A stretch of DNA of 64,000 nt from Marsupella aquatica (Eukaryota > Marchantiophyta). Location of the stretch: positions 11,904,001 to 11,968,000 of the forward strand of contig OZ316899.1 of the NCBI GenBank assembly GCA_973895155.1. Reading direction: 5' to 3'. The position numbers and the translations under genes are program-made. A model generated the notes under the pieces. It was given only the letters and a program-made list of their open reading frames with translations. It was not told the origin of the DNA and searched no databases. Shown piece by piece: positions 54,104 through 64,000 of the stretch (position 1 is its first letter; the number at the start of each line of letters is the position of its first letter).

Positions 54104-54491
54104 CGATATGTCCTCATGAGTGGAAGACAAATGATATTGCTTCAATCTAAAGCCATTAATTCTAGTATCTAAAGGCTGGCCATCCAAAGTAGTTAAGGAA
54201 ATAGAGCCATTAGCCCAAATCTTCTCTACTCTATAAGGTCCTATCCAATGGGTATGTAATTTCCCAGGAAAAATCATATGACAATAATCAAATACTAATG
54301 CTAAATCTTCCTCTGCTAACTAAGTGGTTTTAATCTTCTGATCATAAGCTTGTTTTTGTTTTCCTTGAACTAAAACTGTATGTTCTAAAGCTAATAATCT
54401 ATGCTCTTCTGACTGGTTAATGATAACTAATCTACAAGCAAGACTTTCCTCAGAAGGTAGTCGGTCAGGAACAAGTAACCGTTCAGTAGGT
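54104..54491 (-). pseudogene. Ty3/gypsy integrase C-terminal fragment
   Basis: Minus strand: LLVPDRLPSEESLACRLVII, ALEHTVLVQGKQKQAYDQK, a stop, then MIFPGKLHTHWIGPYRVEKI and NGFRLKQYHLSS. This closely parallels the gypsy-1 integrase tail (FPGKLHTRWGGPYLV...NGHRVKKY). It is cut at 54,491 by FCC copy C. Confidence 0.8.
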
Positions 54492-55572
54492 TGTCACGCC
54501 AAAAGATTCATCCTTAATTGGATTTCAGCTTAGGCGGCCATAAACTCCATTAATATTGAGGTTCAGGCAAGGAGGGACGTGCATATGATACCGTGTTCCC
54601 CTAACTTGACACTAAATGTGCCCAATCCTATTCTTACCCGTATCATAGGTATACTTTGTATTCCACCACCGGAACATACCTCAAGTTGATAGCGGGATCA
54701 ACCCCGGTTTAAGGACTTCTAAGCCTTCGTGCTGTCCGCCTACAATCCGGATCCGATGATACGGGCATTTAACCCAGACTTGCAACCATTATCCGCAGCC
54801 ATCACCCCGTGCGCAGCTCGTACAATGCGTTCGGCCAAGCATTCCATACATGTATACGAGACTAATGAACATAACAGCTTACACACATACAGTCTCGGTT
54901 TACACAAAGGAAATGGTGGGGAAAAACTTTCAATTAATAAATCCGTCATATGTACATATACAGTTGACTCGACTTCTTTGAGAATAAATAGCCCAACGAC
55001 AATGAGGTGTACACTACAACGGGGCCCGGCTCCGCACTTGCCCAACGAGCTTAGTTGTACCCTCACTCCACCGTACTATTCTATTCACTAAGGTCAGGAC
55101 TCCCTGCACATCCGCAGATACCCAATTCAAAACCCAAAGTCCCCCCCCGCTACCTCTACCGGCGGTGCACTAAATACTAACTAAGAGCCATGGCTAGGAG
55201 TGGTCACGTGCTCGAGTTCTAGCCCATGCTAATCATAGCTAAACGCCAGTCCACTAAATGGCTTGTCGTTACCCTAAGATGCTATGCTAAGAAAGGTTGT
55301 CAGCACTGCTCTAACTAGTTTCGGCGCTTGTCGATAGTGTCCTACTTCCATGGATAAACCTACGCTACTCTAAACTATCGGTGCCGCCTAATGTCTAGCC
55401 CGCTTGTTAGATCCGCCCGAGTGGGACTTGGATCGGCCGTCTCGCTGCCTCCTCAGCCCGTCGACGTCCTACTTGAGGATCTGGACCTGGTCCATGAGAG
55501 AATCATCCTCTCTCTTCATTGCGTCTATTTCCTCCGCGGCCTCCTGGCACACCTCTTCCAATTGCTGACCGT
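54492..55572 (-). mobile_element. FCC element copy C, 3' part only
   Basis: Plus-strand start TGTCACGCC matches the copy B end TGTCACGTC. Homology continues through the 3' non-coding region into the C-terminal coiled coil (plus-strand GAGGATCTGGACCTGGTCCA, about 55,472) and stops at 55,572, where a gypsy LTR begins. Confirms the 3' boundary of the FCC family independently of copy B. Confidence 0.7.
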
Positions 55573-56039
55573 TGTCGTGCGCATAAACATTGCTACACAA
55601 CATACATCGCTTGTCACACATATCTAAACATAGTCACAATCAACATCACAAACATAAGAGAATGGAGTACTAGTGGAACTCCTATCCACACATGTCCAAA
55701 ACCCACAATAATCATCAAGAGCAATCGAACAACAATTGATGCCAATCAAACACACAATCCTGTCCGACGCAATCACACACTTATGTCAAGCCAAACACAC
55801 CTTGCACCTCAAGGAATCCACGTTACGTACACACAACCTAGACAGCCACACCATAGCCGCTAGAGTTTGTGCTCGAAAGGCTCAACATCAAAAGATGAGA
55901 CCTTTGAGCCAACACAAAGAGATATATAACTATCCCTCACAAACATACACTAACCCTAAAACACTTAGATAACACACATATAAAAGCCTCAAACCTACAT
56001 AGTCCAATATCCTATACTACCACTCATAATGGTGTGACA
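55573..56039 (-). repeat. Gypsy LTR copy A (467 bp)
   Basis: Minus strand TGTCACACCATT...GCACGACA. Homologous along its length to 58,225-58,677. No internal gypsy sequence is attached, so it is a solo LTR or the end of a lost element. Confidence 0.7.
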
Positions 56040-58224
56040 AAACCACTACTCTGCACATCATTACTTACTGTTGATTACATTCATTTGAAGCTCATAAAAT
56101 ATTCATGGCTCTCTTTCACTTCACGCTGAATTGATAGCCTTGACATATACCTGGCCTGAATATAGGTTCAAGCTTGGTGCTGGCATAGTCCACATGCCAC
56201 TCCAAGTCACCCCTGAATGTCTCAACTGTGACAAAATTAGCCAGAAGTAGCCAGTACATAACGCTCACAAATTGACGTTGAGGCTCCATGGTGCGGATTC
56301 AAAGGAGAGAAGCTAACTGGCGAGGGATGACGCTTAGGGACTGACAGAGGCCATGATCGGACAATATTATGAGTGAAGAGTATGGTTAAGTGCAGGAATA
56401 GGTCGTAGATACTTACTGTAGGAGTACAAGGAGAAAGGAGGAGCAAACACTTGAAACTAAGTAGCTCAGAGGAGGAGGAAAGGAAGGACAAGAAATGGCA
56501 ACGCTGAAGTGTTGGTTGAGGGATCTGATTGTTTGTGGACTATGGACTCCTTTAATAATCCTCCCCTACTTCCTCGATCATAATGCATACTCCCAGTGCG
56601 ATGGTTGTCCAAAATGCACTGGCTAATCGATTTAATTATTTCCTGGGGACGCACACCATGGAGAGGGAAGAGAGAATTTATCTGACGAGGGAGGATCCTC
56701 TGCAAGTCAGACAGCAAAATTCAGTCCACCTGTGTTTCAAACTAAACTGACCGGCGTGAAGTTTTCAACTGTAAGTTCCATTTGTCCCCATCAATCTCAA
56801 TCTATAGAGACCTGTCTCTCGCTGCAGATTTCCTAGAGTGATGTTGCAGTGCAGTCGTCGTGGGGTGATAATGTGCACATCCATGTTCCTCTTGTAGTCA
56901 TACCTACAAGAGGTTAAATTGGACACAACGCTGAGAATTTCAGAACTAGGTATTTCTAAGAACTCTAGCTCAAGCAATAAAATAAGACCCCGCTCTTTCC
57001 TTCCAAGATTTTGGAATTTATCCTCGCAATGGGCCCAATCCTTGGCCAGTTGAGCCAGACCAGTAGGAAGCTATCCTACTTCAGTTGGTTTGATTTGGTG
57101 TTTTGCTCTGGTCTTGACACTTTTCTCAAGGTGAATAGGTCATCTTGACTCTTTTGGTATACACAAATTTATGTAAGGCTTTTGTCCTGTACAAGAGCAT
57201 ACTATTTCATCCTACTACTCATTACAGGAAGTCAGTAATGAGTAAACCTGTAGACATGATGACTAGGACAAAGGAAAGTGGAAGGTACCAAACAAGTCTA
57301 AGTATATATTTAAACTGAACAAGCAGGAGCATCATACCATCATATCCTTGTCCGAGGATGATTCCTGGTTGAAAACAAAACACTGTTCAAAAAGGAAACC
57401 ATCAGATTCTCTCTATGGTCTATATTAAAGAGGATCTACATTGTCATAAAGCAGTTGTAATCATTATCCGGACAAAATACTACTAAAAGTAGCCTGTTCA
57501 GACCTATACCATTGTGATCAGAGATTATTTATCCCAGAGCGTATCCCATTATGACATCTATTAAAGCAAATAATAACTTGAGGTGGAGAAAATATTACAG
57601 ATTGAAGGAAGTCAGCAAGTACCTTCAGATTCAATGCATTGCAAAAGATCGTACTTCATCAACGGCCTAGTTCATGCATGACACATTTTGAGGGACTGCC
57701 TCATAGCCAATTTAGTTCCATTTGAGTAACAAACGTAGAGGGGACCGTGAGAACTCGCTATTGGACACAGACAACAGCCAATTTATTTTCTACATATCGT
57801 GCATGGTCAGTCCGCTTGAGTTTGGCCTACTAAATAACTGCCCCTCATGTCCGGAGTAACATGACAACATAGGTAACAAGAAGTTGACGGAATGCAAGAG
57901 GAAGATCTCAGTACTATCCTGAAAATTAATTTGCTTGTTTAAATTGGATGAGACTAACAACAACTTATTATCCAGTATCCACTTACAGAATAACAACCTA
58001 CTGCTTTGAAGCATAGGAACATGCTGGCCTTGTTATGTCGACACATGACTCAAATGCAGAGAGATTGTTTTTTTGTAGAGATCAGTGGCTTTCATTATTC
58101 TCTTTGATTGTTGCATGTATGTGGACACATCTCCATCAAAGCCTCCCTGGAACTCTTTGATAGAAGCATATTGTAGAGTGGACCAGTATGCAAACACACT
58201 CAATCTCTACCAGGAAATGCAGGA
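56040..58224. other. Intergenic region between two LTR copies
   Basis: 2.2 kb without recognised transposon or host domain, apart from one short possible secreted-protein ORF at 56,116-56,289. Confidence 0.4.
56116..56289 (-). CDS. Possible short secreted-protein ORF or first exon
   Basis: 57 codons from MEPQRQFVSVMYWLLLANFV, a plausible signal peptide, followed by GDLEWHVDYASTKLEP. A good splice donor (CCAG|GTATAT) occurs near its end, so it may be a first exon. I could not recognise the family, and no second exon was found. Confidence 0.2.
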   Translation of the reverse strand: MEPQRQFVSVMYWLLLANFVTVETFRGDLEWHVDYASTKLEPIFRPGICQGYQFSVK

Positions 58225-58677
58225 TGTCGTGCGCATACACATCGCTACATAACATATATCGCTTGTCACACATATCCAAGCATAGTCAGAATCTAACAAC
58301 ACAAACCTAAGAGAATGATCTACAAATGGAACCCATGTCCATACATGCCCCAAACCCACCTACTTCAATAGTGCAAATCGAACAATGATCGGTGCTAATC
58401 CAACAACGATCCAATCCGACGCGATCACACATGTATGTCAAGCCCAACGCACCTTGTGCTTCAAGGAATCCACATTACATGCACACAACCTGGTCAGCCA
58501 CACCATAGCCACCAAGCTCATGCTCAAAGGCTCAACATTGAAAGATGAAGCCTTTGAGCCAACACAAGGGATAACTATCCCTCACACCAACTCAAACTAA
58601 ACATAGTGCTCATATAGCACACATACAAAACCTCTATACCTAGATAGTACTTTACTACCACTCTAAATGGTGTGACA
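58225..58677 (-). repeat. Gypsy LTR copy B (453 bp)
   Basis: Minus strand TGTCACACCATTTAGAG...GCGCACGACA. Two bases (GT) separate it from the partial copy at 58,680. Confidence 0.75.
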
Positions 58678-58679
58678 GT

Positions 58680-58815
58680 TGTCATGCGCATACACATCGC
58701 TACACAACATACATCGCTTGTCACACATATCCAATCATAGTCACAATCTAACGACACAAACCTAAGAGGATGATCTACAAATGGAACCCATGTCCATACA
58801 TGCCCAAAACCCACA
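58680..58815 (-). repeat. Short gypsy LTR copy C (136 bp), 3' LTR of the PHD-gypsy element
   Basis: Minus strand TGTGGGTTTTGG...GCGCATGACA, directly after the polypurine tract CTAGGGGGGCGAT. It equals the last about 136 bp of copies A and B, which have about 315 further bases in front. Confidence 0.65.
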
Positions 58816-58990
58816 ATCGCCCCCCTAGTTGGAAGTGAGGTCCCCTAACTCTAGTTAGCCATGAGTTCTACAAGGTTGATATACACCTTTTTAGGTGTGA
58901 ATTTCAGGAGGCCGGGTGCAAGTGAGCCTCATCGATCACCTACCTGCAATCTATATCTTCCACAAGAACACAAATGATAACTAGCTGGCA

Positions 58991-59886
58991 TCACCAGCAT
59001 TGAGGACATAACCATGATCCACTAGGAATCATGTGCAAGGGTGGTGTCAAACACGGCATGTGCCATCCTCTAGAACACTGATCACAAATCAACATAGTAG
59101 CTACTCCCTGAGCAGACCCACACAACATACACTTCAAGCCAGCATGAACATGTACCAAGCTTGGATCCACAGTACTATCAATGTTTGGAAGATGACATGG
59201 CGCACAATTACGCACATGATCCTTCCAAACTATACCATCACGTCCTTCCAACATAAGGACTCCATAAGACAACACTTCACGCACATGTAAGATTGTCCGC
59301 CCTGCGGTCACATCAAGCGTCGTTGGTGCTGTCTGCTACAAATAAACATAATCACCAGGATGAAATCTTCTAATCCTCGTGCGATAACCTCCTCCACAAA
59401 TAGTAGCATACCACAAAGTATCACAATGTTGGGCAATAGCAAGGTTGTCAAAGGCCATGGGCATGACTCTCTCAAAAACTCATGCCCTCTCTAAACAAAC
59501 CTTGACCCAAACATCTGGATCATCCAAATCCACAATAGTTGCAACATCACGACGAATAGCTGTTGGCAAATCTGGTTCTCTACCATAGAGCAAGAAATAA
59601 GGTGAAAAGGATGCAAGTGATGCTTGTCAACTGAAATGGTAGCCCATAGCTAACCAAGGTAGTTGGAGATCCCAGTCTCCCAAATGACCAACCTGCAAGC
59701 CATACTTACGCAATCCTCTCTTCACAGTTTGTACAACTCTCTCTGCCAATCCATCTGCTTCAAGATGATTGCGAGAAGTAGTATGATGATCAATCAGAGC
59801 TTGCTCACACAAACCCTCAAAATCTCCATGGGATTCCGTGCCCTGATCAGTCAACACCTCAGATGGTGCTCCAAAGTGACTGAGTA
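58991..59886 (-). pseudogene. PHD-gypsy integrase core end, C-terminal domain and PHD finger
   Basis: From 59,857: second catalytic Asp in LTDQGTE, Glu in DGLAERVVQT, then PYFLLYGREPDLPT and YRTRIRRFHPGDYVYL (GPY-like region), with stops at about 59,488 and 59,332. From 59,311 the frame is open through VLSYGVLMLEGRDGIVWKDH to a Cys4-His-Cys3 PHD finger: CMLC...CDQC, SRGWHMPC, SGSWLCPQC. PHD fingers read histone tails, so this domain could direct integration to particular chromatin, the role played by chromodomains in other gypsy lineages. Confidence 0.82.
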
Positions 59887-59887
59887 C

Positions 59888-60304
59888 TCAATCCAAAAAT
59901 GTGGTAGCCACTCCTCCACTAGCTTTATCTGGCAATGCCACTAGTTCAATCCACTTGGAGAAGTGCTCCACCATAACCAAAACATACCGATTATGACGTT
60001 GGGTAAGAGGCAATGGACCATCAAAGTCCAAACTCCATTGATATCCCAAACCCATGATTGGCAACTGATGCAACTGGGGAGTGGGAGCATTGAACGATGC
60101 CCGCGCTCGATCACAAACCACACACTTAGCTATCAATTGTTGGACATCAGTGTGCATACCGTGCCACCAATATTGTGTCTGCAGCAAGCTATAAGTGTAC
60201 TTCACCCCAAAGTGCCCTAACTCCTTGTGTGCATGTCGCACCAAATGTACTCGTTGTAACGGTTTTGGTACAACCAACACCTTCCCATCACGTAGTACCC
60301 TCAA
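59888..60304 (-). pseudogene. PHD-gypsy integrase zinc-binding domain and first part of core
   Basis: 139 codons: HAHKELGHFGVKYTYSLL, CVVCDRARASFN (HHCC), and the first catalytic Asp in QWSLDFDGPLPL, then VEHFSKWIELVALPDK. It continues after a small break into the 59,857 segment. Confidence 0.85.
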
Positions 60305-60340
60305 AAGATGGTTTCCTTCCCATCAAAATCTCTTGGCTCG

Positions 60341-60988
60341 TTATAGAACCCTATCACGCTCCTTAGCATCAACATTGCCACCAATGGAGACAACATGCAA
60401 ATATTCCAACACTCTCACATCGTTGTGAATATCTTGTTGTCCAAAAACTACATCACTAACATCCATATCTGAAGACTCATCATCTACTCCATCCAATGAA
60501 GTAGAGTCTACAGATCCACTACATACTGGCACCCAACAAAGGAAGGCAGATGCATGCCATCCTAGCACCATCTCCTTATCTGTCTCATCATGCCATCGAC
60601 CTCCAGTCTCATCCTCTTGATTGGTACATGGATTGCGGCTCAACCCATCCGCATCCAAATTCACTTTTCTAGGTCTATGCACAACCTGAAAATCATACTC
60701 TTGCAACAACAATGCCCATTGTGCAAGCTTCCCTCTAAGCTTGTCATACTCCATTAACCACTTGAGAGGTTGATGATCAGTGATCAAGGTGAACAATTTA
60801 CTAAACAAATAGCATCTGAAATAGCAACAAAAATGTGCCATAGCCCACACTGCCGCCAAACACTCTCCCTCATAAGAGCTGTACTTAGCCTCTACTGAAT
60901 TGTTGGATCTGTTGGCATACGCCACAACAAACTCATTCCCCTCATCATCCTTCTGAGTCAACACTGCTCCAATCAGTGTGAAGCTCAA
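60341..60988 (-). pseudogene. PHD-gypsy RNase H and linker
   Basis: FTLIGAVLTQKDDEGNE, NSVEAKYSSYEGECLAAVWA, LITDHQPLKWLMEYDKLRGK and VVHRPRKVNLDADGLSRNPC give the gypsy RNase H order with the tether, followed by an acidic linker. Confidence 0.86.
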
Positions 60989-61097
60989 ATGGTCGCCCTG
61001 AAATGGGTCTTCTCAAAATAGGTGTTGACGTCAGTCTTTCCTTCAACTCTTGGAAAGCATGCTCCTGGTCGTCTCCCCAAATCCACTCCTGGTCCAA

Positions 61098-61970
61098 TTA
61101 AGTGAGTATAGTTAAAGGTTTAGCAAGCTGGCTAAATCCTTTAACATACCTCCTATAGTAGCTCGCCAATCCCAAGAATGCACAAACTCTGCTCACATCA
61201 GTAGGAAGAGGAATCTGTGTAATGGCCTCCACCTTAGTCTGTTGCACACCCAATCCTCCTGGGTAGATAGTATGGCCCAAATACTCAATCTTCTCTTGAA
61301 AGAACTTACACTTGCCGGGATTGAGCTTCAATCCATGTTCCCTCAATCTCTCAAACACAATCTGCAAGTATCTCTGATGTTCTTCCACAGTAAAACCCTA
61401 AACCCTAAACCCAAAATATCATCAATATAACATCTGACAAAATCCAAACCTGCAAGGATTCAATCCATGACTCTTTGGAACTCAGCTGGTGCATTCAACC
61501 CAAATGATAAGAACAACCACTGATACAAACAATCTTTGCCATAAGAATCAATCCCCCAGAATGTTGTCTTGGACCTGTCAGAATGCCTAATTGGCAACTG
61601 ATGGTACCCCGCCCTGAGGTCCAACAAACTAAAAATCTTTGCATGCCCCACTGCATCAAAGATCTCCTTCGGTGTGGGCATGGCATATTGATCAGATTTT
61701 GCGTGACAATTAATAGGGTGGTAATTACCGCATATTCGCCTATCCATAAAATTGCCATGCATATCCTTCTTGGCTGGCATCACTGTGGCAGATGCATACT
61801 CCCCGTATGAAATCTCCACCAAACCAGCTTCCAACAAATCTTGAGTTCTACTCCGGATCAATGCCCTCTCCATATCACTATATCGGTATGGTCGTCGAAA
61901 GATTGGCGCATCACTAGCCAATTCCATCTAAATACCAGGGCCCTTCAATGTTCCCAAATCCTTCATGCTA
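61098..61970 (-). pseudogene. PHD-gypsy reverse transcriptase
   Basis: 61,927-61,460: RRPYRYSDMERALIRSRTQD, SATVMPAKKDMHGNF, the first catalytic motif SLLDLRAGYHQ and the FGLNAPAEFQRVMD motif. CYIDDIL follows at about 61,430-61,413, then a frame disruption by a telomere-like run. The connection restarts at 61,388 with EEHQRYLQIVFERLREHGL and KFFQEKIEYLGHTIYPGG. Confidence 0.87.
61394..61413 (+). repeat. Short interstitial telomere-like sequence
   Basis: AAACCCTAAACCCTAAACCC, nearly three units of the plant telomere repeat CCCTAAA, inside the RT gene right after YIDD. It replaces the expected VFSxT codons. Confidence 0.7.
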
Positions 61971-62110
61971 AATGCAAAACAATTCCAGTAACTCTTTAAG
62001 AATTGATGCATTCGACATCTCTCACCCCTTGTCAACTTAGGGCCAATTTGTGGCTCCCAACTCTCCATCAAAGCTGTGATGTCTTCCTTTGGGATTGAAG
62101 AGATAGTCGG

Positions 62111-63262
62111 TGGTTGCTATTTAGCAACAATAGCTTTTAACTACATTGCCACCAAAGATGTGGCAAATTACAATACTGCCACTATTTTTAGAGTATTTAT
62201 AATACTGCCACCCTTTTTGTATCCATGTAACCATACAGAGAGGAAGGGTAACCATGGGTCATGTTCCATCCCGCGATGGACACTTGTTGAGTGCTGGTGC
62301 ATTCCGTTTGAATGTTTCATCCCCCGACTACAAGCTCACCGTAAACCACGTCAATTTTAAACTACCCTCCAAGTCGACCTTTCAACACAGCCTGGGCAGT
62401 ATCCTTTGTGCGGGAAAGTTTGTTTGTGCACTCCAACGTTAGCTGCGCAGTGGAGTTCAAGCAATCTGGGCAGTGGATCGAGTTTGACCACTCTGGGTAG
62501 TGGAGTTGAGCGCGAGCAATCTGGGCAGTAGAGTTTGAGCCATCCGGACTGTGAGCGCGAGTCCCCCCGCCAGGTAAACATGTGCATTACTTTGCTTGTA
62601 CATTGTGGATGACTTTTTCACAACTTGGTTTCTCATTTTGTGACTTGAAATCCTACGAAAATTGGTGGTCGTAGGGTTTACATTAGTGTCACATAGCTCA
62701 AACGATGCAATCGCCAGTTTGCTCAGTACCGCGCACATTGCTTTCTTGTTCATTTTATTTTGTGAACTCATTTGCCACGACTCCTTGGACCACACAATAG
62801 CTGGTTCATATTCATACTCCCGCCCCCACTCCTTATAAGTCAATGCTTTGGAGACCTGTCACTCTGACTGGAATCGACCATGACCTTTAAAGCTTTGTTT
62901 TCCAGGCGCAACAAAGTTGCCTCTACTCCATCAATTATTTACGCAACGGAGCTGCCTCTGCTCCATCGATTATTTGCGCAACGGAGCTGCCTCTGCGGAA
63001 TTAATTCTTTGTGCAACGGAGCTGCCTCTACGGAATAAATTTCTGCAATAGACTTCGACAGTCGTGCAACACAGGTTGGATAGCACCTCCATCCAACCAT
63101 CAATGCAGCATTTTTGGTCTTGAATCCTTGAATGATGTAGTTCCTGAATTGTGAGGCTGAGGACTTCAGGTACTCTGCGATGAGACTTGCTCACCCTTGG
63201 TACATTGTGGTATTAGTGACTCATGTTCATGTCATGTGCACTTTGTACGTAGCACATCCAAA
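62111..63262. other. Intergenic region with degenerate repeats, upstream of the last gene
   Basis: Includes a degenerate about 50-bp repeat around CAATCTGGGCAGTGGA (62,460-62,560) and the 40-bp tandem repeat listed separately. It presumably holds the promoter of the gene starting at 63,263. No TATA box could be assigned. Confidence 0.4.
62905..63035 (+). repeat. Imperfect about 40-bp tandem repeat
   Basis: Four units with the core GCAACGGAGCTGCCTCTGC (first unit GCAACAAAGTTGCCTCTACT), spaced about 40, 39 and 34 bases. Confidence 0.75.
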
Positions 63263-64000
63263 ATGGCTGCTGCGTCTTCCAATGTTTGTGGCAAGCTTGC
63301 CAAAGTCACAAATTACAACCCACTAAAAGACACAGTGGAATCATTGCGTAAACGGATCGATCTTGCCTTCAGGCCTCAATGGGATAGGTATGTAAACTCT
63401 TGCATTAGCTTATGCAGCCAGCTTAAATTCATTGAAGTATTGAACACATTATTCGTGTATGGTGCCTCTGTTTTTCTCTGCAACTGGTTTTCTGTGCAAT
63501 GTGCACTAAGTTTGAATACTATGGAACTTTTCTTAACCATTATTTCTCTGTGCTTCTCTTTCAGGTTTCCAGTGGGCAATTCCATAGAATCTTGTTGTTT
63601 TACATCACAAGCTATGAAAGATTACATAGCAAAGTATCACATCTTTGTTGCCAATCCAAAATGGAATTGGAAGCTTGTTCAGTCCACACGGGTTGACATG
63701 ACCAGGGCCTGGGTACGTCCTACTCCATTTGAGTTTTGGGCAGTGGAGGAGAGCGACAACATTGGGCGGGCATTCACTTTCCGGTTTGAGGATTGCAAAA
63801 TTGGCCAACAGCAAAAGATCCAGATTGGAAATCCAGCCGAGATTTTAGGAGAAGGGGAGGTCTTCAGAGATGGTGACCTTTGCTACTGTTTCCAAGAGGA
63901 GCCTGACTGTCTGCTTGTCACTGAATTGTTCTACCTGGAGACTATCACTGGCAAGAAAGGTTTTGTTGTGTTTGGCATTCATAAGTGGGTGCCTCAGAAT
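63263..64000 (+). CDS. Unrecognised host-like gene, first two exons (continues beyond window)
   Basis: Start ATG 63,263 in a good plant context (AAAATGGCTGC). Exon 1 (63,263-63,387) ends in a GTATGT donor. Exon 2 begins 63,565 after TTTCAG and stays open for 436 bases to the window end. The splice keeps the frame (phase 2) and gives QWDRFPVGNSIESC. Features: KWNWKLVQSTRVDMTRAWVR, FWAVEESDNIGRAFTFRFED and DLCYCFQEEPDCLLVTELFY. The composition is that of a folded, Trp/Phe-rich, soluble protein. There is no signal peptide or membrane segment. I do not recognise the family. Confidence 0.6.
   Translation, partial: MAAASSNVCGKLAKVTNYNPLKDTVESLRKRIDLAFRPQWDRYVNSCISLCSQLKFIEVLNTLFVYGASVFLCNWFSVQCALSLNTMELFLTIISLCFSFRFPVGNSIESCCFTSQAMKDYIAKYHIFVANPKWNWKLVQSTRVDMTRAWVRPTPFEFWAVEESDNIGRAFTFRFEDCKIGQQQKIQIGNPAEILGEGEVFRDGDLCYCFQEEPDCLLVTELFYLETITGKKGFVVFGIHKWVPQN

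Larger units (their letters stand above)
58816..62110 (-). mobile_element. PHD-gypsy: Ty3/gypsy pol with terminal PHD finger (5' truncated)
   Basis: Minus-strand order is RT, RNase H, integrase, PHD finger, PPT, LTR. The gag and 5' LTR are absent; homology ends near 62,110. Several stops and frameshifts. Confidence 0.88.

Noticed and set aside
56116-56289. First exon of a multicopper oxidase
   Set aside because: A signal-like start and WHVDYAS are suggestive, but the copper-binding and INGQFPGP segments could not be found downstream. Kept only as a weak ORF.

Overview
This window reads as nuclear DNA of a land plant, most likely a seed-free one (bryophyte, lycophyte or fern). The evidence is GT-AG introns, a plant-specific CID-type RNA-binding protein gene, plant Ty1/copia, Ty3/gypsy, LINE and CACTA-like elements, and a gypsy lineage whose integrase ends in a PHD finger. 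The phylum is inference. About 85% of the window is mobile DNA or its debris, much of it nested.

Layout. 1-15,576: a minus-strand Ty3/gypsy element (5' LTR, primer-binding site, gag with three zinc knuckles, protease, RT, RNase H, integrase, then an extra coiled-coil ORF running off the window). A copia element (Copia-1, 4,029-10,038, TSD TCTAG) sits inside its RT gene. 15,577-24,171: copy A of an unusual repeated gene unit, here called the FGLP/coiled-coil (FCC) element. It is cut at its 3' end by the gypsy LTR and near its 5' end by Copia-2 (18,536-24,053, TSD GTTAC, identical LTRs). 24,172-24,324 and 39,583-39,992: two halves of one copia RNase H gene, split by a 15.3-kb CACTA-like element (24,325-39,582, TSD TAC). 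Inside the CACTA-like element lie a decayed plus-strand FCC-like gene, a minus-strand TNPA-like gene interrupted by FCC copy B (31,259-35,206, TSD CATCT), and a plus-strand gene in which a CPC..C motif like the transposase-associated domain is spliced in frame to a SET domain.

39,993-44,100: copia LTR pieces, a LINE fragment and a 35-bp minisatellite. 44,700-48,038: the one clearly recognised host gene, a 10-exon PAM2 + two-RRM protein (386 codons). 48,039-54,491: intergenic DNA, a degraded minus-strand copia and a gypsy integrase tail. 54,492-58,815: truncated FCC copy C and three copies of a gypsy LTR. 58,816-62,110: a minus-strand gypsy pol with a terminal PHD finger. 62,110-64,000: repeats, then the first exons of an unrecognised host-like gene entering from 63,263.

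How the parts relate. The host genes (CID and the 63.3-kb gene) have no visible link to the transposons. The nesting gives a relative history: copia X, then FCC copy A and the CACTA-like element inside it, then FCC copy B inside the CACTA-like element, gypsy-1 inside copy A, and Copia-1 inside gypsy-1. Copia-2 inside copy A is the youngest by LTR identity. The least ordinary things here are the FCC unit (TG...CA ends and a 5-bp TSD but no visible LTRs) and the SET-domain gene carried by the CACTA-like element.
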